Assembly: GCA_002287035.1 (NCBI GenBank) | Contig: NSKG01000001.1 | Location: 62,001 to 126,000 of the forward strand | Direction of reading: 5' to 3' | DNA length: 64,000 bases | Source: Pseudomonas sp. WN033 | Lineage (GTDB): Bacteria > Pseudomonadota > Gammaproteobacteria > Pseudomonadales > Pseudomonadaceae | Shown here: one piece after another, positions 43,206 through 52,474 of the stretch | Layout of the letters: every line of letters begins with the position of its first letter | How positions within the stretch are numbered: position 1 is the first letter of the stretch | Notes under the pieces: model-generated | The model's database searches: none | What the model was told of the DNA's origin: nothing | The model's input: only the letters and a program-made list of their open reading frames with translations | Position numbers and translations under genes: made by a program

Positions 43206-44756
43206 GTGAATCTGGGAAAAATCCTGACCCGTAGCGCACGCTACTGGCCAAACCACGAGGCCGTAGTCGATTCGCGCAAACGCCTCACCTATGCCGAACT
43301 GGAATATCGCAGCAATTGCCTGGCCTCAGGCCTGCTCAACCTGGGTCTCAGTGCCGGCACCCATATCGCCATTCTGGCCCCCAATCGGGTCGAACTGGTG
43401 GAAGCCGAAGTTGCCTTCTACAAGGCCGCCATGGTCAAGGTGCCGATCAATGCCCGGCTGTCGATTGAAGAAATCGTCCGGGTACTGGAAGACTCTTGCA
43501 GCAACGCGGTCATCACCATCCCGGTGTTCGCCAAGGCCCTGCAACAACAACGCGAGCGGCTGCCCAAGCTCCAGTGGATCATCAGCCTGGACGACGATGG
43601 TGGCGACATCCACTATCAGGACCTGCTGCTCAAAGGCAGCCCCGAGCCGATCAACGCCGACCCGGCCGATGAGCAACTGGCCGTGCTGCACTATACATCT
43701 GGCAGCTCCGGAGTGCTCAAGGCGGCGATGCTCAGCTACGGCAACCGCAAGGCGCTGATCCGCAAGAGCAGCAACAGCCCTACCCGCCGCGCCCAGCCCG
43801 GCGAAGTCATGGCCCATGTCGGCCCCATTACCCATGCCAGCGGCATGCAGATCATGCCGCTGCTGGCCGTGGGCGCCTGCAACCTGCTGGTCGAGCAATA
43901 CGATGACCAGGGGCTGCTGGAGACCATCCAGCGTGAGCGGGTCAACCGCCTGTTTCTGGTCCCGGCAATGATCAACCGCCTGGTCAACTTCCCCGGGGTC
44001 GAGAACTACGACCTCAGCAGCCTGAGCCTGGTGCTCTACGGCGCAGCGCCGATGGCACCCGCGCTGGTCAAGCGTGCCATGCAGGTATTTGGCCCGATTC
44101 TGGCCCAGGGCTACGGCGCCGGGGAAACCTGCTCGCTGGTCAGCGTGCTGACCGAACGCGACCACATCGACAGCCTGAATGGCGATCACAAGCGGCTGGC
44201 CTCGTGCGGGCGCTGCTATTTCGAAACCGACCTGCGGGTGGTCAACGACAACTTTGAAGACGTCAAGCCGGGCGAGATCGGTGAAATCGTCGCCAAGGGC
44301 GAAGACATCATGCAGGGCTACTGGCAGGCCCCGGAACTGACCGCCGAGGTCATGCGTGACGGCTACTACCTGACCGGCGATCTGGCGACGGTGGACGAGC
44401 TTGGCTACATCTTCATCGTCGACCGCAAGAAGGAAATGATCATCTCCGGCGGTTTCAACGTCTACCCCACCGAAGTCGAGCAGGTGCTCTACAGCCTGCC
44501 GCAGATCTTCGAGGCGGCAGTGGTCGGCGTGCCCGACGAACAATGGGGCGAAGCGATCAAGGCGGTGGTGGTCCTCAAGCCCGGCCAGCAGCTCAGCGCC
44601 GAAGAGATCATCCAGTATTGCGGCCAGCACCTGGCCGGCTTCAAGAAACCGCGCAGCGTCGACTTCGTCAACGAACTGCCCAAGAACCCCAACGGCAAGG
44701 TGGTTCGCCGCCTGGTACGCGACGCCTACTGGCAGGGCGCGGCGCGCAAGATCTGA
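43206..44756 (+). CDS. AMP-dependent acyl-CoA ligase (GTG start)
   Basis: The 516-residue adenylating ligase has an N-domain, a diverged phosphate loop YTSGSSGVLKAAML (the family usually has GxPKG), a mid-domain YGAGETCSLVS, the hinge region DRKKEMIISGGFNVYPTEVE and the C-terminal catalytic lysine in PKNPNGKVVRR. The GTG at 43206 is chosen because AGAGG lies seven bases before it and only one base before the ATG at 43200. The next gene, an acyl-CoA dehydrogenase, follows 14 bases later. The acid it activates is unknown; the adjacent transport and outer-membrane genes suggest an exogenous carboxylic acid. Confidence 0.85.
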   Translation: MNLGKILTRSARYWPNHEAVVDSRKRLTYAELEYRSNCLASGLLNLGLSAGTHIAILAPNRVELVEAEVAFYKAAMVKVPINARLSIEEIVRVLEDSCSNAVITIPVFAKALQQQRERLPKLQWIISLDDDGGDIHYQDLLLKGSPEPINADPADEQLAVLHYTSGSSGVLKAAMLSYGNRKALIRKSSNSPTRRAQPGEVMAHVGPITHASGMQIMPLLAVGACNLLVEQYDDQGLLETIQRERVNRLFLVPAMINRLVNFPGVENYDLSSLSLVLYGAAPMAPALVKRAMQVFGPILAQGYGAGETCSLVSVLTERDHIDSLNGDHKRLASCGRCYFETDLRVVNDNFEDVKPGEIGEIVAKGEDIMQGYWQAPELTAEVMRDGYYLTGDLATVDELGYIFIVDRKKEMIISGGFNVYPTEVEQVLYSLPQIFEAAVVGVPDEQWGEAIKAVVVLKPGQQLSAEEIIQYCGQHLAGFKKPRSVDFVNELPKNPNGKVVRRLVRDAYWQGAARKI

Positions 44757-44770
44757 TCCGGAGACAACCC

Positions 44771-45931
44771 ATGATTCAACCCAGTGAAAAAGCTCAGGCG
44801 CTGATCGAGCGCATCAAAGCCTTCGTCAACGAGGAAATCAAACCGCTGGAGCAGCGCGAGGGCCTGCAGTGGGGTGAGGCCCCACCCAAGGCGCTGCTGC
44901 GCGATCTGTGGAAACGCTCCTGTGAGCTGGGCTTCTACAATGTGATGCTGCCCGCCGAACTGGGCGGCGCCGGGCTCAGTGTGGTCGACCTGTGCGCAGT
45001 CAAAGAGGCCACCGTGCTCAGCGGCACCCAACTGGCACCGCATATTCTCGGCGAACTCAGCGGCCCGCCACGCATCGGCCACCTGTTCAAGGTCGCCAGC
45101 GAGCTGCAGATCGAGCAGTTCCTGCAGCCGGTGTGCCGCGCCGACAAGGCGGTATGCTTCGCCCTGACCGAGAGCGATGCCGGCTCCGACGCCTCGGCGT
45201 TGAAAACCACCGCCGTGCGCGAAGCCGAGCACTACGTGCTCAGCGGCGGCAAGCGCTACATCTCCGGCGCCTCCTACGCCGATATCGCCGTGCTGCTGGC
45301 GCAGACCGAAAGCGATGGCAAACCAGGCGGCATTTCGGCGTTCTTCGTCGATCTGCATGCGCCCGGCGTGACGGTAAAGGATGATTACGGGGTGATGTCC
45401 GGCAAGGGCAGCCATGGCGATATCGTTCTGGATAACGTCAAGGTACCGGTCGCCAACCTGATTGGTGAAGAAGGCCAGGGCTTCAAGCTGGCGATGGGGC
45501 GGATCACCCTGAACCGCCTGCTGCACTGCCCGACCATGCTCGGCATGGCCGGACTGGCGCTGGAACTGTCAATCCAGCATGCCCGCAGCCGTAGCCAGTT
45601 CGGCAAGCCGATTGCCATGTTCCAGGCGGTCAATCACATGATTGCCGACATGGCCACCGAGCTGACGGCAGCGCGCAGCCTGGTCTACGCCAGCGCCGCG
45701 CAATACGATGCCGGCGGTGATATCCGCACTCAGGCCTCGATGTGCAAGCTGTTCGTCTCGGAGACCTGTTTCCGCATCATCGACCGCGCCGTGCAGGTGC
45801 ATGGCGGGGCCGGGCTGATCCAGGGCCATCCGGTGGAGCTGCTGTTCCGCGCCAGCCGCATGATGCGCATCCTTACCGGCACCAGTGAGATTCAGCGCAA
45901 TACCATCGCCAAGGGCATTTTGATGCCCTAG
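44771..45931 (+). CDS. Acyl-CoA dehydrogenase family protein lacking the usual catalytic glutamate
   Basis: The 386-residue protein has the family fold, with CFALTESDAGSDASALK as FAD/substrate signature and the C-terminal RILTGTSEIQRNTIA. In most members the base is the glutamate of YEGTSEI; here the residue is threonine (ILTGT). The alternative base position of isovaleryl- and long-chain-type enzymes (LxxER) reads ITLNRLL, with asparagine. The enzyme may use another base, act as a reductase, or oxidise an unusual thioester. The GGAG site is before the ATG. It is co-transcribed with the ligase, and its stop overlaps that of the convergent LysR gene. Confidence 0.85.
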   Translation: MIQPSEKAQALIERIKAFVNEEIKPLEQREGLQWGEAPPKALLRDLWKRSCELGFYNVMLPAELGGAGLSVVDLCAVKEATVLSGTQLAPHILGELSGPPRIGHLFKVASELQIEQFLQPVCRADKAVCFALTESDAGSDASALKTTAVREAEHYVLSGGKRYISGASYADIAVLLAQTESDGKPGGISAFFVDLHAPGVTVKDDYGVMSGKGSHGDIVLDNVKVPVANLIGEEGQGFKLAMGRITLNRLLHCPTMLGMAGLALELSIQHARSRSQFGKPIAMFQAVNHMIADMATELTAARSLVYASAAQYDAGGDIRTQASMCKLFVSETCFRIIDRAVQVHGGAGLIQGHPVELLFRASRMMRILTGTSEIQRNTIAKGILMP

Positions 45932-46866
45932 TCGCCATCAGCCGCCGGGCCAGGTTCCACCGGCTCGGCGTGCCAACGGCCAGAGCGTGCCAGATCCAGC
46001 AGCAGGTTACGCACCAGGTCGCGCATGCAGGAGGCGGCAAAGGTCAGCGGCCGGTGTACCGAGTAGGCAATCGACACAGTGCGGCGGATGCTTGGCTCGA
46101 TGATCCGGCGCGCCTGTGGATGGAACTGCTCCTCCAGCGCTGGCCAACTGGTGATGGTCGCCGCCAGCCCGCTCCTGACCAGGCTGCTGATGCCCTGGGC
46201 CGAATGCTGCTCATAGCAGATATTCAACGCTACCCCCTGCTGCATCGCCACCTGCTCCAGGCGCCGGCGCAAATGCAGCGAACGCGGCCCCATCACCAAC
46301 GGCGAAGCCGCCGCCTCGGCAAACCGGATAGTCGGGCCCTGGGTTGGCATGTCGATACGCCCGTACCAGCACAGTTCCTCCACCAGCACCGGCTCGGCAC
46401 GAACATGCTCAAGCTCCTCGGCATTGGGCACCACACCGAAATCTACCTTGCCCAGCTCAATCGCCTGCCCGCCTTCAGTACTCAGGCCGTCACGTACATG
46501 CACCTCGATACCGGGAAACTTCTCCCGCGCCTGGGTGATGATCAGCGGCAGCAACAGCGCCGATGCCGCTACCGGAATAGCAATCGACACCTGGCCCTTG
46601 GGGTCACCCTTGGTGGAGACCAGTTCGTCCTTGACCGAGTCGATTTTCTGAATCACCGAGCGCGCCACTTCGTAGAGCCGGCGCCCGGCATCGGTCAGCA
46701 CCACGCCGTCATGCTGGCGCTCCAGCAGGCGCATTTCCAGCTCCTCTTCGAGCATGCCGATCTGCCGGCTCAAGGCCGGCTGGGCGATGTAGGCATTGCG
46801 CGCCGCCGCCGAGAAACTGCCGGCTTCGGCGATGGCAATCAGGTAACGCAGTTGCTTCAGGGTCAT
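45928..46866 (-). CDS. LysR-type transcriptional regulator
   Basis: The 312-residue regulator has an N-terminal winged helix-turn-helix (MTLKQLRYLIAIAEAGSFSAAARNAYIAQPALSRQIGMLE) and a C-terminal effector-binding domain resembling Nac/CysB-like regulators. It is convergent with the acyl-CoA dehydrogenase gene (stops overlap by four bases) and divergent from the DUF1302 gene, so it probably controls the DUF1302-to-tctA genes. Direct repeats GCATATC(A/G)AAA sit just upstream of its start. Confidence 0.9.
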   Translation of the reverse strand: MTLKQLRYLIAIAEAGSFSAAARNAYIAQPALSRQIGMLEEELEMRLLERQHDGVVLTDAGRRLYEVARSVIQKIDSVKDELVSTKGDPKGQVSIAIPVAASALLLPLIITQAREKFPGIEVHVRDGLSTEGGQAIELGKVDFGVVPNAEELEHVRAEPVLVEELCWYGRIDMPTQGPTIRFAEAAASPLVMGPRSLHLRRRLEQVAMQQGVALNICYEQHSAQGISSLVRSGLAATITSWPALEEQFHPQARRIIEPSIRRTVSIAYSVHRPLTFAASCMRDLVRNLLLDLARSGRWHAEPVEPGPAADGD

Positions 46867-46885
46867 GGTGACGGACCTTTCAGGG

Positions 46886-46926
46886 GCATATCAAAACGGC
46901 ATGGAGCATATCGAAATACTGTATTT
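46886..46926. promoter_or_regulatory. Candidate LysR operator in divergent promoter
   Basis: Direct repeats GCATATCAAAA (46886) and GCATATCGAAA (46906) are spaced by 20 bases, two helical turns. The second runs into the 13-base palindrome AAATAC-T-GTATTT (46914-46926). They lie between the divergent LysR and DUF1302 genes, where a LysR protein would bind. Confidence 0.45.
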
Positions 46927-47015
46927 GTGAGCATTTTTTAGCCGCCCTAGTATGACAGCCATCACGAACAAGCATAAACCACCCATAACCTACTTATAAT
47001 AAAAAGAGGTTCACA

Positions 47016-48872
47016 GTGTTAATAAACAGAACGGGCAACCAGCCCCCTTTCCGTCTGCTGCTGTTGTCTCTGGCCTGTGCCACCGCGCCTGTCTCAGCCG
47101 CCAACTTCCAGTGGGGCGAAATCGACGGCCAGATCACCTCCTCGCTGTCGATTGGTGCCAGCATCTCGACCGCCAACCCGGACCCGGACCTGATGCGGGC
47201 CGCCAGCGGTGACGACGGTCGACGCAACTACCGCTCCGGTGATGTCTTTTCCAAGCTGTTCAAGGGTACCCATGACCTGGAGCTGCGCTATCAGGACAGC
47301 GGCGTGTTCCTGCGTGGTACCTACTGGTACGACTACGCCCTGCGCGACGAGAACCAGCGCTTCAAGAACGTCGAGGACGCCGGGCGCAAGAATGCCGCCA
47401 AGTCAGCCGGCTTCGAGTTGCTGGATGCATTTGTCTACCACAACTACAGCATTGGTGATCAACCCGGCTCGGTGCGTCTGGGCCGTCAGGTGATCAACTG
47501 GGGTGAAAGTACCTTCATCCGTGGCGGCCTGAATGTCATCAACCCGGCCAACGTCGCGGCCCTGCGCCGGCCCGGCTCGGAAATCAAGGAAGGCCTGACC
47601 CCGGTCAACATGCTCTACGGCATGCAGAACCTGACTGACAACCTGTCCGCCGAGGCGTTCTACCAGCTCGAGTGGGACCAGACCGTGCTGGATAACTGCG
47701 GCACTTTCTTCGCCGGCAACGACACCCTGCCCGATGGCTGCGACGGCCTGTTCGTCGGCGGTGATTTCAGTGGCAACGCCACCGCCCGCCAGGCCCTCGA
47801 CCCGTTCGGGGTAAATCTTGATCCGCAAGGCATCCAGATTCGTCGTCGCGGTGACAACGATGCGCGTGACAGCGGACAGTGGGGCATGGCCCTGCGCTGG
47901 TTTGTGCCGGCACTGGATACCGAACTGGGGTTCTTCGCTGCTAACTACCACAGCCGCCTGCCCTACAGCAGCTCGATCGCCAGCCCCTACCTGACCAACA
48001 CCGACTTCGCCCCGCAACTGTGTGCCAACCTGGGTCTGGCTGGCGCCGCCTGCTCAGGCTTTCTCGCCAGCGATGCCGGACGCAATCTGGCCGGGGTTCT
48101 GCGTATCGGCACCTCGGGCTACTTCGCCGACTACCCGGAAGATATCCGCCTCTACGGCCTGACCTTCGCCACCACCCTGCGCAGCGGCACCGCACTGCAG
48201 GGCGAGTTGAGCTACCGGCCGAATCTGCCGCTGCAGTTCAACGGCACCGACCTGGTCCAGGCCTCACTGAACAATCCGGACCGCTCGCCGCTGGTCGCCA
48301 ATGGCGCCGTAAACTCGGTCGACAATGGCGTCTCCAGCGGTTATCGACGCAAGGAAGTCACCCAGTTGCAGGTCAGCGCTACCCACGGTTTCACTCGGGT
48401 GATGGGCGCCGACAGCATGATTCTGATCGGCGAAGTCGGCATGACCTGGGTTGGCGGGCTGGAGGGCCGGTTCGGCCCGCGCTACGGCCGCAACAGCACC
48501 TATGGCCAGGGCGAACTGCGTGACAACAGCATCTGCCTGGCCAACTCGCAGACACCGCAACACTGCAACAACAAGGGCTTCGTCACCCGCCATTCCTGGG
48601 GTTATCAGGCCCGGGCGGTCTGGAACTACCTGGATGTAATCGCCGGCATCGACCTGCGCCCCAGCCTGTCCTGGTCGCATGACGTCAAAGGCTATGGACC
48701 GAATGAGACGTCTGCCTTCAACGAAGGCTCACGCGCCATCAGCCTGGGCCTGAACGCCGCCTTCAACAGCACCTACAACGCCAGTGTGTCGTACACCAAT
48801 TTCATGGATGGCGATTACGGCGTACGCGCTGATCGTGACTTCGTCAGCGTCAGCTTTGGCATTACTTTCTGA
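47016..48872 (+). CDS. DUF1302 family outer-membrane-associated protein (GTG start)
   Basis: The 618-residue precursor has a signal peptide (ending PVSA-ANFQWGEIDG) and a beta-rich body ending in an aromatic terminal strand VSVSFGITF, consistent with an outer membrane barrel. The opening ITSSLSIGASISTANPDPDLMR and the repeated RLGRQVINWGES pattern identify DUF1302. Such genes regularly pair with DUF1329, as here (12-base gap), in pseudomonads that use hydrophobic compounds; function is not established. The start GTG follows AAGAGG. Confidence 0.83.
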   Translation: MLINRTGNQPPFRLLLLSLACATAPVSAANFQWGEIDGQITSSLSIGASISTANPDPDLMRAASGDDGRRNYRSGDVFSKLFKGTHDLELRYQDSGVFLRGTYWYDYALRDENQRFKNVEDAGRKNAAKSAGFELLDAFVYHNYSIGDQPGSVRLGRQVINWGESTFIRGGLNVINPANVAALRRPGSEIKEGLTPVNMLYGMQNLTDNLSAEAFYQLEWDQTVLDNCGTFFAGNDTLPDGCDGLFVGGDFSGNATARQALDPFGVNLDPQGIQIRRRGDNDARDSGQWGMALRWFVPALDTELGFFAANYHSRLPYSSSIASPYLTNTDFAPQLCANLGLAGAACSGFLASDAGRNLAGVLRIGTSGYFADYPEDIRLYGLTFATTLRSGTALQGELSYRPNLPLQFNGTDLVQASLNNPDRSPLVANGAVNSVDNGVSSGYRRKEVTQLQVSATHGFTRVMGADSMILIGEVGMTWVGGLEGRFGPRYGRNSTYGQGELRDNSICLANSQTPQHCNNKGFVTRHSWGYQARAVWNYLDVIAGIDLRPSLSWSHDVKGYGPNETSAFNEGSRAISLGLNAAFNSTYNASVSYTNFMDGDYGVRADRDFVSVSFGITF

Positions 48873-48884
48873 GCGAGCCATACA

Positions 48885-50249
48885 ATGACAAACTTCAAGC
48901 GCACCCATGGCCTGATCCTCTCCTCCATCCTGCTCAGCCTGCCTGCTCTGGCTGCAGCCCAGAGCGAGCAGGCCGCCCGTCTGAACGACGATCTGACGCC
49001 CATCGGCGCCGAACGAGCCGGCAATGCCGACGGCAGCATTCCAGCCTGGACCGGAGGTCTGGCGCAAGATGCCGCGCAGGTCCATGCCAACGGCACACCC
49101 ACGGATCCCTTCGCCGGCGAGCAGCCACTGTTCACTATCACGTCCGAGAATCTTGAGCAGCATCGCCAGCAGCTCAGCCCCGGCCAACTGGCCACCTTCA
49201 ATCGCTACCCAGGCAGCTACCGGATACCGGTCTACCCCACGCATCGCAGTGTCGATCTGCCGGATCACGTCAAGCAGTCGGCCGCTCGCAATCTGGGCCA
49301 GGCCCGACTGGTCAATGACGGTAATGGCCTGGAGGGTTTCGCAGGAGCCATCGCCTTCCCCATTCCGAAAAATGGCCTGGAGGTAATCTGGAACCATATC
49401 ACCCGCTATCGGGGTGGCAGCTCGCGCACCGTGAGCGATACCGCCGCTCCCTACCCCAACGGCAGCTACAGCATCACCACCACGGAGCAGTTTTTTACCC
49501 AGCGCGAATACCTGACCGATCACGCCCCCGGTAAAGCCGATGACCTGCTGTTTCTCTACAGCCACAAGATTATCGCCCCGGCCCGCCAGATCGGCGAGGT
49601 AGTACTGGTGCATGAAACTATCGACCAGGTGAAGAATCCACGCCGCTCCTGGATCTACAACGCCGGCCAGCGCCGTGTACGCCGGGCTCCGAGTCTATCC
49701 TACGACTTCACCGGCGCCACCACCGCCGGGTTACGTACTGCCGACAGCCGCGACATGTTCAATGGCGCCCCGGATCGTTACCACTGGGAGCTGGTCGGCA
49801 AACGCGAGCTGTATGTGCCGTACAACAGTTATCGCCTGGCCTCTCCGGAGCTCAAGTACAGCGACATCGTGCACCAGGGCCACCTCAACCAGGAGCACAC
49901 CCGCTACGAGCGGCACCGGGTCTGGGAAGTGGTCTCTACCCTCAAGGACGGCCAACGGCATATCTACTCCAAGCGCCGCTATTTCATCGACGAGGATAGC
50001 TGGGCGATTTTGCTGGCCGATCATTACGATAGCCGTGGCGAACTCTGGCGGGTAGGCGAGAGCCATGCCTTCTACAATTACCAGCAACAGGCTCCCCTCA
50101 GCGCTGGCGACCTGTTCTATGACCTGCACAGTGGCCGCTACATCATCACCGGCATGGGCAACGAACAGCGCAGTGCCTACGACTTCAGCTACCGCGCCAG
50201 CAGTTCCGACTATTCACCCGGTGCGCTGCGCAGTGCTGGCGTGCGCTGA
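48885..50249 (+). CDS. DUF1329 family periplasmic or outer-membrane protein
   Basis: The 454-residue protein has a signal peptide (ending PALAAA-QSEQA) and a beta-rich LolA/LolB-like fold expected for DUF1329. The conserved stretch GNADGSIPAWTGG near residue 45 and the RRSWIYNAGQRRVRRAPSLSYD region near 250 support this. It is the normal partner of DUF1302. These pairs are thought to help pass hydrophobic substrates or lipids across the envelope; that is inference. The next gene (DUF202) starts 14 bases later. Confidence 0.85.
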   Translation: MTNFKRTHGLILSSILLSLPALAAAQSEQAARLNDDLTPIGAERAGNADGSIPAWTGGLAQDAAQVHANGTPTDPFAGEQPLFTITSENLEQHRQQLSPGQLATFNRYPGSYRIPVYPTHRSVDLPDHVKQSAARNLGQARLVNDGNGLEGFAGAIAFPIPKNGLEVIWNHITRYRGGSSRTVSDTAAPYPNGSYSITTTEQFFTQREYLTDHAPGKADDLLFLYSHKIIAPARQIGEVVLVHETIDQVKNPRRSWIYNAGQRRVRRAPSLSYDFTGATTAGLRTADSRDMFNGAPDRYHWELVGKRELYVPYNSYRLASPELKYSDIVHQGHLNQEHTRYERHRVWEVVSTLKDGQRHIYSKRRYFIDEDSWAILLADHYDSRGELWRVGESHAFYNYQQQAPLSAGDLFYDLHSGRYIITGMGNEQRSAYDFSYRASSSDYSPGALRSAGVR

Positions 50250-50263
50250 TCCGGAGCCTCTTG

Positions 50264-50650
50264 GTGAACTCGCGTCTCCAACAACTGCGGCTGTCATTCA
50301 GGAGCCTGAACCTGAATGACGGCCAGGCACCCGACCCGCGCTTTACCCTGGCCAACGAGCGAACCTTTCTGGCCTGGATCCGCACCGCGCTGGCCCTGCT
50401 TGGCGGTGGCGTGGCGATCGAAGCCTTCACCGTGGAGTTGCTCGAACCGCTGCTGCGCACCTTGCTGGCCACCGCACTGATCGGCCTGAGCGCCACCCTC
50501 AGCCTGGGCGCCTGCTGGCGCTGGCTGCGGGTCGAACGGGCGCTGCGGCATCGTCAGCCACCGCCGATCTCCGAACTGGTACCGTTGCTGACCCTGGCCG
50601 TAGCCCTGCTGGCCATGGTCAGTGCTGGCCTGTTCTGGGGGCTGGCATGA
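50264..50650 (+). CDS. DUF202 (YidH-like) membrane protein, first of a pair
   Basis: The 128-residue protein has the DUF202 motif NERTFLAWIRTALALLGGGVAIE followed by two further hydrophobic segments. The GTG at 50264 is used because GGAG is seven bases upstream; a TTG three bases earlier is the alternative. It overlaps the next DUF202 gene by four bases. The E. coli yidH/yidG pair has the same layout; function is unknown. Confidence 0.85.
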   Translation: MNSRLQQLRLSFRSLNLNDGQAPDPRFTLANERTFLAWIRTALALLGGGVAIEAFTVELLEPLLRTLLATALIGLSATLSLGACWRWLRVERALRHRQPPPISELVPLLTLAVALLAMVSAGLFWGLA

Positions 50651-50955
50651 GCGTCAGCCGCGATGAGGGCTTGCAGGTCGAACGTACCCTGCTGGCCTGG
50701 GTACGCACCCAGGTGGCGCTGGCCATGTTTGCCGGCCTGACCCTGCACTGGTTCGGCCTGCATCACCTCAGCGCCCTGTTCATGGCCGTACTGCCATTGC
50801 TATTGTCATTGTCTCTGTATGTCGGCCAGCGCCGCCGCTTCAAGCGCCAACTGGCAATGCTCGCTGCCGAACAGGGACAACCTTCGCTGCTGCCGGTGAT
50901 GAGCGTGGGGCTGGGTGTGAGTGTGCTGGGGCTGATCGCGGTCAGCGCGCTCTAG
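50647..50955 (+). CDS. DUF202 (YidG-like) membrane protein, second of the pair
   Basis: The 102-residue protein has the motif LQVERTLLAWVRTQVALAMFAGLTLH and three hydrophobic segments in total. Its ATG overlaps the stop of the previous gene (ATGA), so the pair is translationally coupled and may form a heteromer. Function unknown. Confidence 0.85.
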   Translation: MSVSRDEGLQVERTLLAWVRTQVALAMFAGLTLHWFGLHHLSALFMAVLPLLLSLSLYVGQRRRFKRQLAMLAAEQGQPSLLPVMSVGLGVSVLGLIAVSAL

Positions 50956-51019
50956 AAATATCCGGCTCGCCGCCAGGGCGCCCGGACAACCAATAACAAT
51001 GATTCAGAAGGTGCTATTC

Positions 51020-51991
51020 ATGCTGTCTGCCCTCACCCGGCTCAAGGATCGAAGCCGTTTGCCCCTGCTGCTGATCTGGCTGCTGGTCATGGCTGGCGTT
51101 TGCTCCGCCCAGGCCGACACCGACTGGCCGAACAAACCGCTGAATCTGCTGGTCGGCTTCAGTCCGGGTGGCGGTGCCGATACCCTGGCGCGGCTGGTCG
51201 CCCGGGAACTGGAAAGCGAACTCGGGCAGCCGGTCATCGTGCGCAACATTGCCGGTGGCGGCGGGATCGTCATGGCCACCAGTCTGAAGTTCGCCGCCGC
51301 TGACGGCTATACCCTGGGCATGGCCGCCAACTCGGCGTTCGATGGCATGCCCTGGGTGGCCCCGCTGCGTTATGACACTTACGACTTCGACTACCTGACC
51401 ACCATCAGCCAGTTGCAGAACGCCCTGGTCGCCAGCGGCAACGCGCCGTTTTCCAACTGGGACGAAATGATCGCCTATGGACGCCAGCACGGCCTGAACT
51501 ACGGCTCGGTGTCGCCGATCACCCGCGAGGTACTGAACATGGTGGCCGAGCGCGAAGGCATCCGCATCCGCATCATTCCGATGCGCGGCGGCATGGAGAT
51601 CATGAACAGCCTGATTGGCGGCCATATCGACATTGCCTGGAGCGCCGGAATCCACCAGGCCTTCCTGCGCAACGGCAAGATTCGGGTGATCGCCTCACTG
51701 AACGATGAGCGGCTGCGCACCTCACCACAGCAACCGGCCATCACCGAACTGGGCTACCAGATGGGCTATACCGGCTATTTCATGTTCGCGGTACCCAAAG
51801 GCATGCCAGCGCAGATCCATGAGCGCCTGTCGGCAGCCCTGATCAGGGCCAGCCAGTCGCCCACCGTGGCGCAACTGGCCGAACAGCGCATGGGCTTTCC
51901 CAATATCGTGATGAGCCCTGAGCAGCTTACCGAGTTCATTCACAGCGCCGCCGAGGATTATCGCCGGGCCGCTGCCGACTCAGCACCCTGA
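51020..51991 (+). CDS. tctC: Tripartite tricarboxylate transporter substrate-binding protein (TctC family)
   Basis: The 323-residue precursor has a signal peptide ending SAQA-DTDWPNKPLN. The two-lobed fold shows the conserved loops VGFSPGGGADTLARLVA and RNIAGGGGIVMAT, which hold carboxylate ligands in this family. The ATG at 51020 is preferred over 50999 because AGAAGG lies six bases before it. It is followed by tctB and tctA. The substrate is a carboxylate of unknown identity; the linked acyl-CoA ligase suggests it may be the ligase substrate. Confidence 0.88.
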   Translation: MLSALTRLKDRSRLPLLLIWLLVMAGVCSAQADTDWPNKPLNLLVGFSPGGGADTLARLVARELESELGQPVIVRNIAGGGGIVMATSLKFAAADGYTLGMAANSAFDGMPWVAPLRYDTYDFDYLTTISQLQNALVASGNAPFSNWDEMIAYGRQHGLNYGSVSPITREVLNMVAEREGIRIRIIPMRGGMEIMNSLIGGHIDIAWSAGIHQAFLRNGKIRVIASLNDERLRTSPQQPAITELGYQMGYTGYFMFAVPKGMPAQIHERLSAALIRASQSPTVAQLAEQRMGFPNIVMSPEQLTEFIHSAAEDYRRAAADSAP

Positions 51992-52012
51992 CCCAAGGAG
52001 CCTGCTACTGCC

Positions 52013-52462
52013 ATGCTTGAACGTAACCTTGACCTGTGGGCCGGCCTGCTGATCACCATCGCCGGCCTGATTGGCCTGTTCTACCTGATCCCGAACCATA
52101 TCGGCGCCGGCTTCGGCTTCGGTCTGTCACCGCGCTTTTTCCCCTACCTGTGCGTGGGCGCCATCACCGTGCTGGGCGCGCTGCTGTTCATTACCCGGCT
52201 ACGCGACAAGCAGCCTTCGACCCGGCGTATCGAACTGAACCGCCGCAGCCTGCTGCGCCTGTTGCTGCTAATCGGTCTGATGGCCGTGAGTCTGTTGCTG
52301 TTGCAGCTAATCGGCTATCTGGCTGGCGCCATGTTCCTGGTGGCTGCCTTCATGCTGGCGATGGGCGAGCGCCGCATCAGCTGGATTCTGCCGACAGCAG
52401 TGATCTGGCCGCTGCTGCTCTGGCTGTTGTTCAAACTGGCGCTGGGCGCCCCCCTGGACTGA
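52013..52462 (+). CDS. tctB: Tripartite tricarboxylate transporter small membrane subunit (TctB family)
   Basis: The 149-residue protein has four hydrophobic segments and the family pattern GLSPRFFPYLCVGAITVLGA around residues 37-56. It pairs with the large subunit TctA, whose start lies 12 bases downstream. The AAGGAG site upstream is somewhat distant (about 12 bases). Confidence 0.87.
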   Translation: MLERNLDLWAGLLITIAGLIGLFYLIPNHIGAGFGFGLSPRFFPYLCVGAITVLGALLFITRLRDKQPSTRRIELNRRSLLRLLLLIGLMAVSLLLLQLIGYLAGAMFLVAAFMLAMGERRISWILPTAVIWPLLLWLLFKLALGAPLD

Positions 52463-52474
52463 CGAGGATTGACC

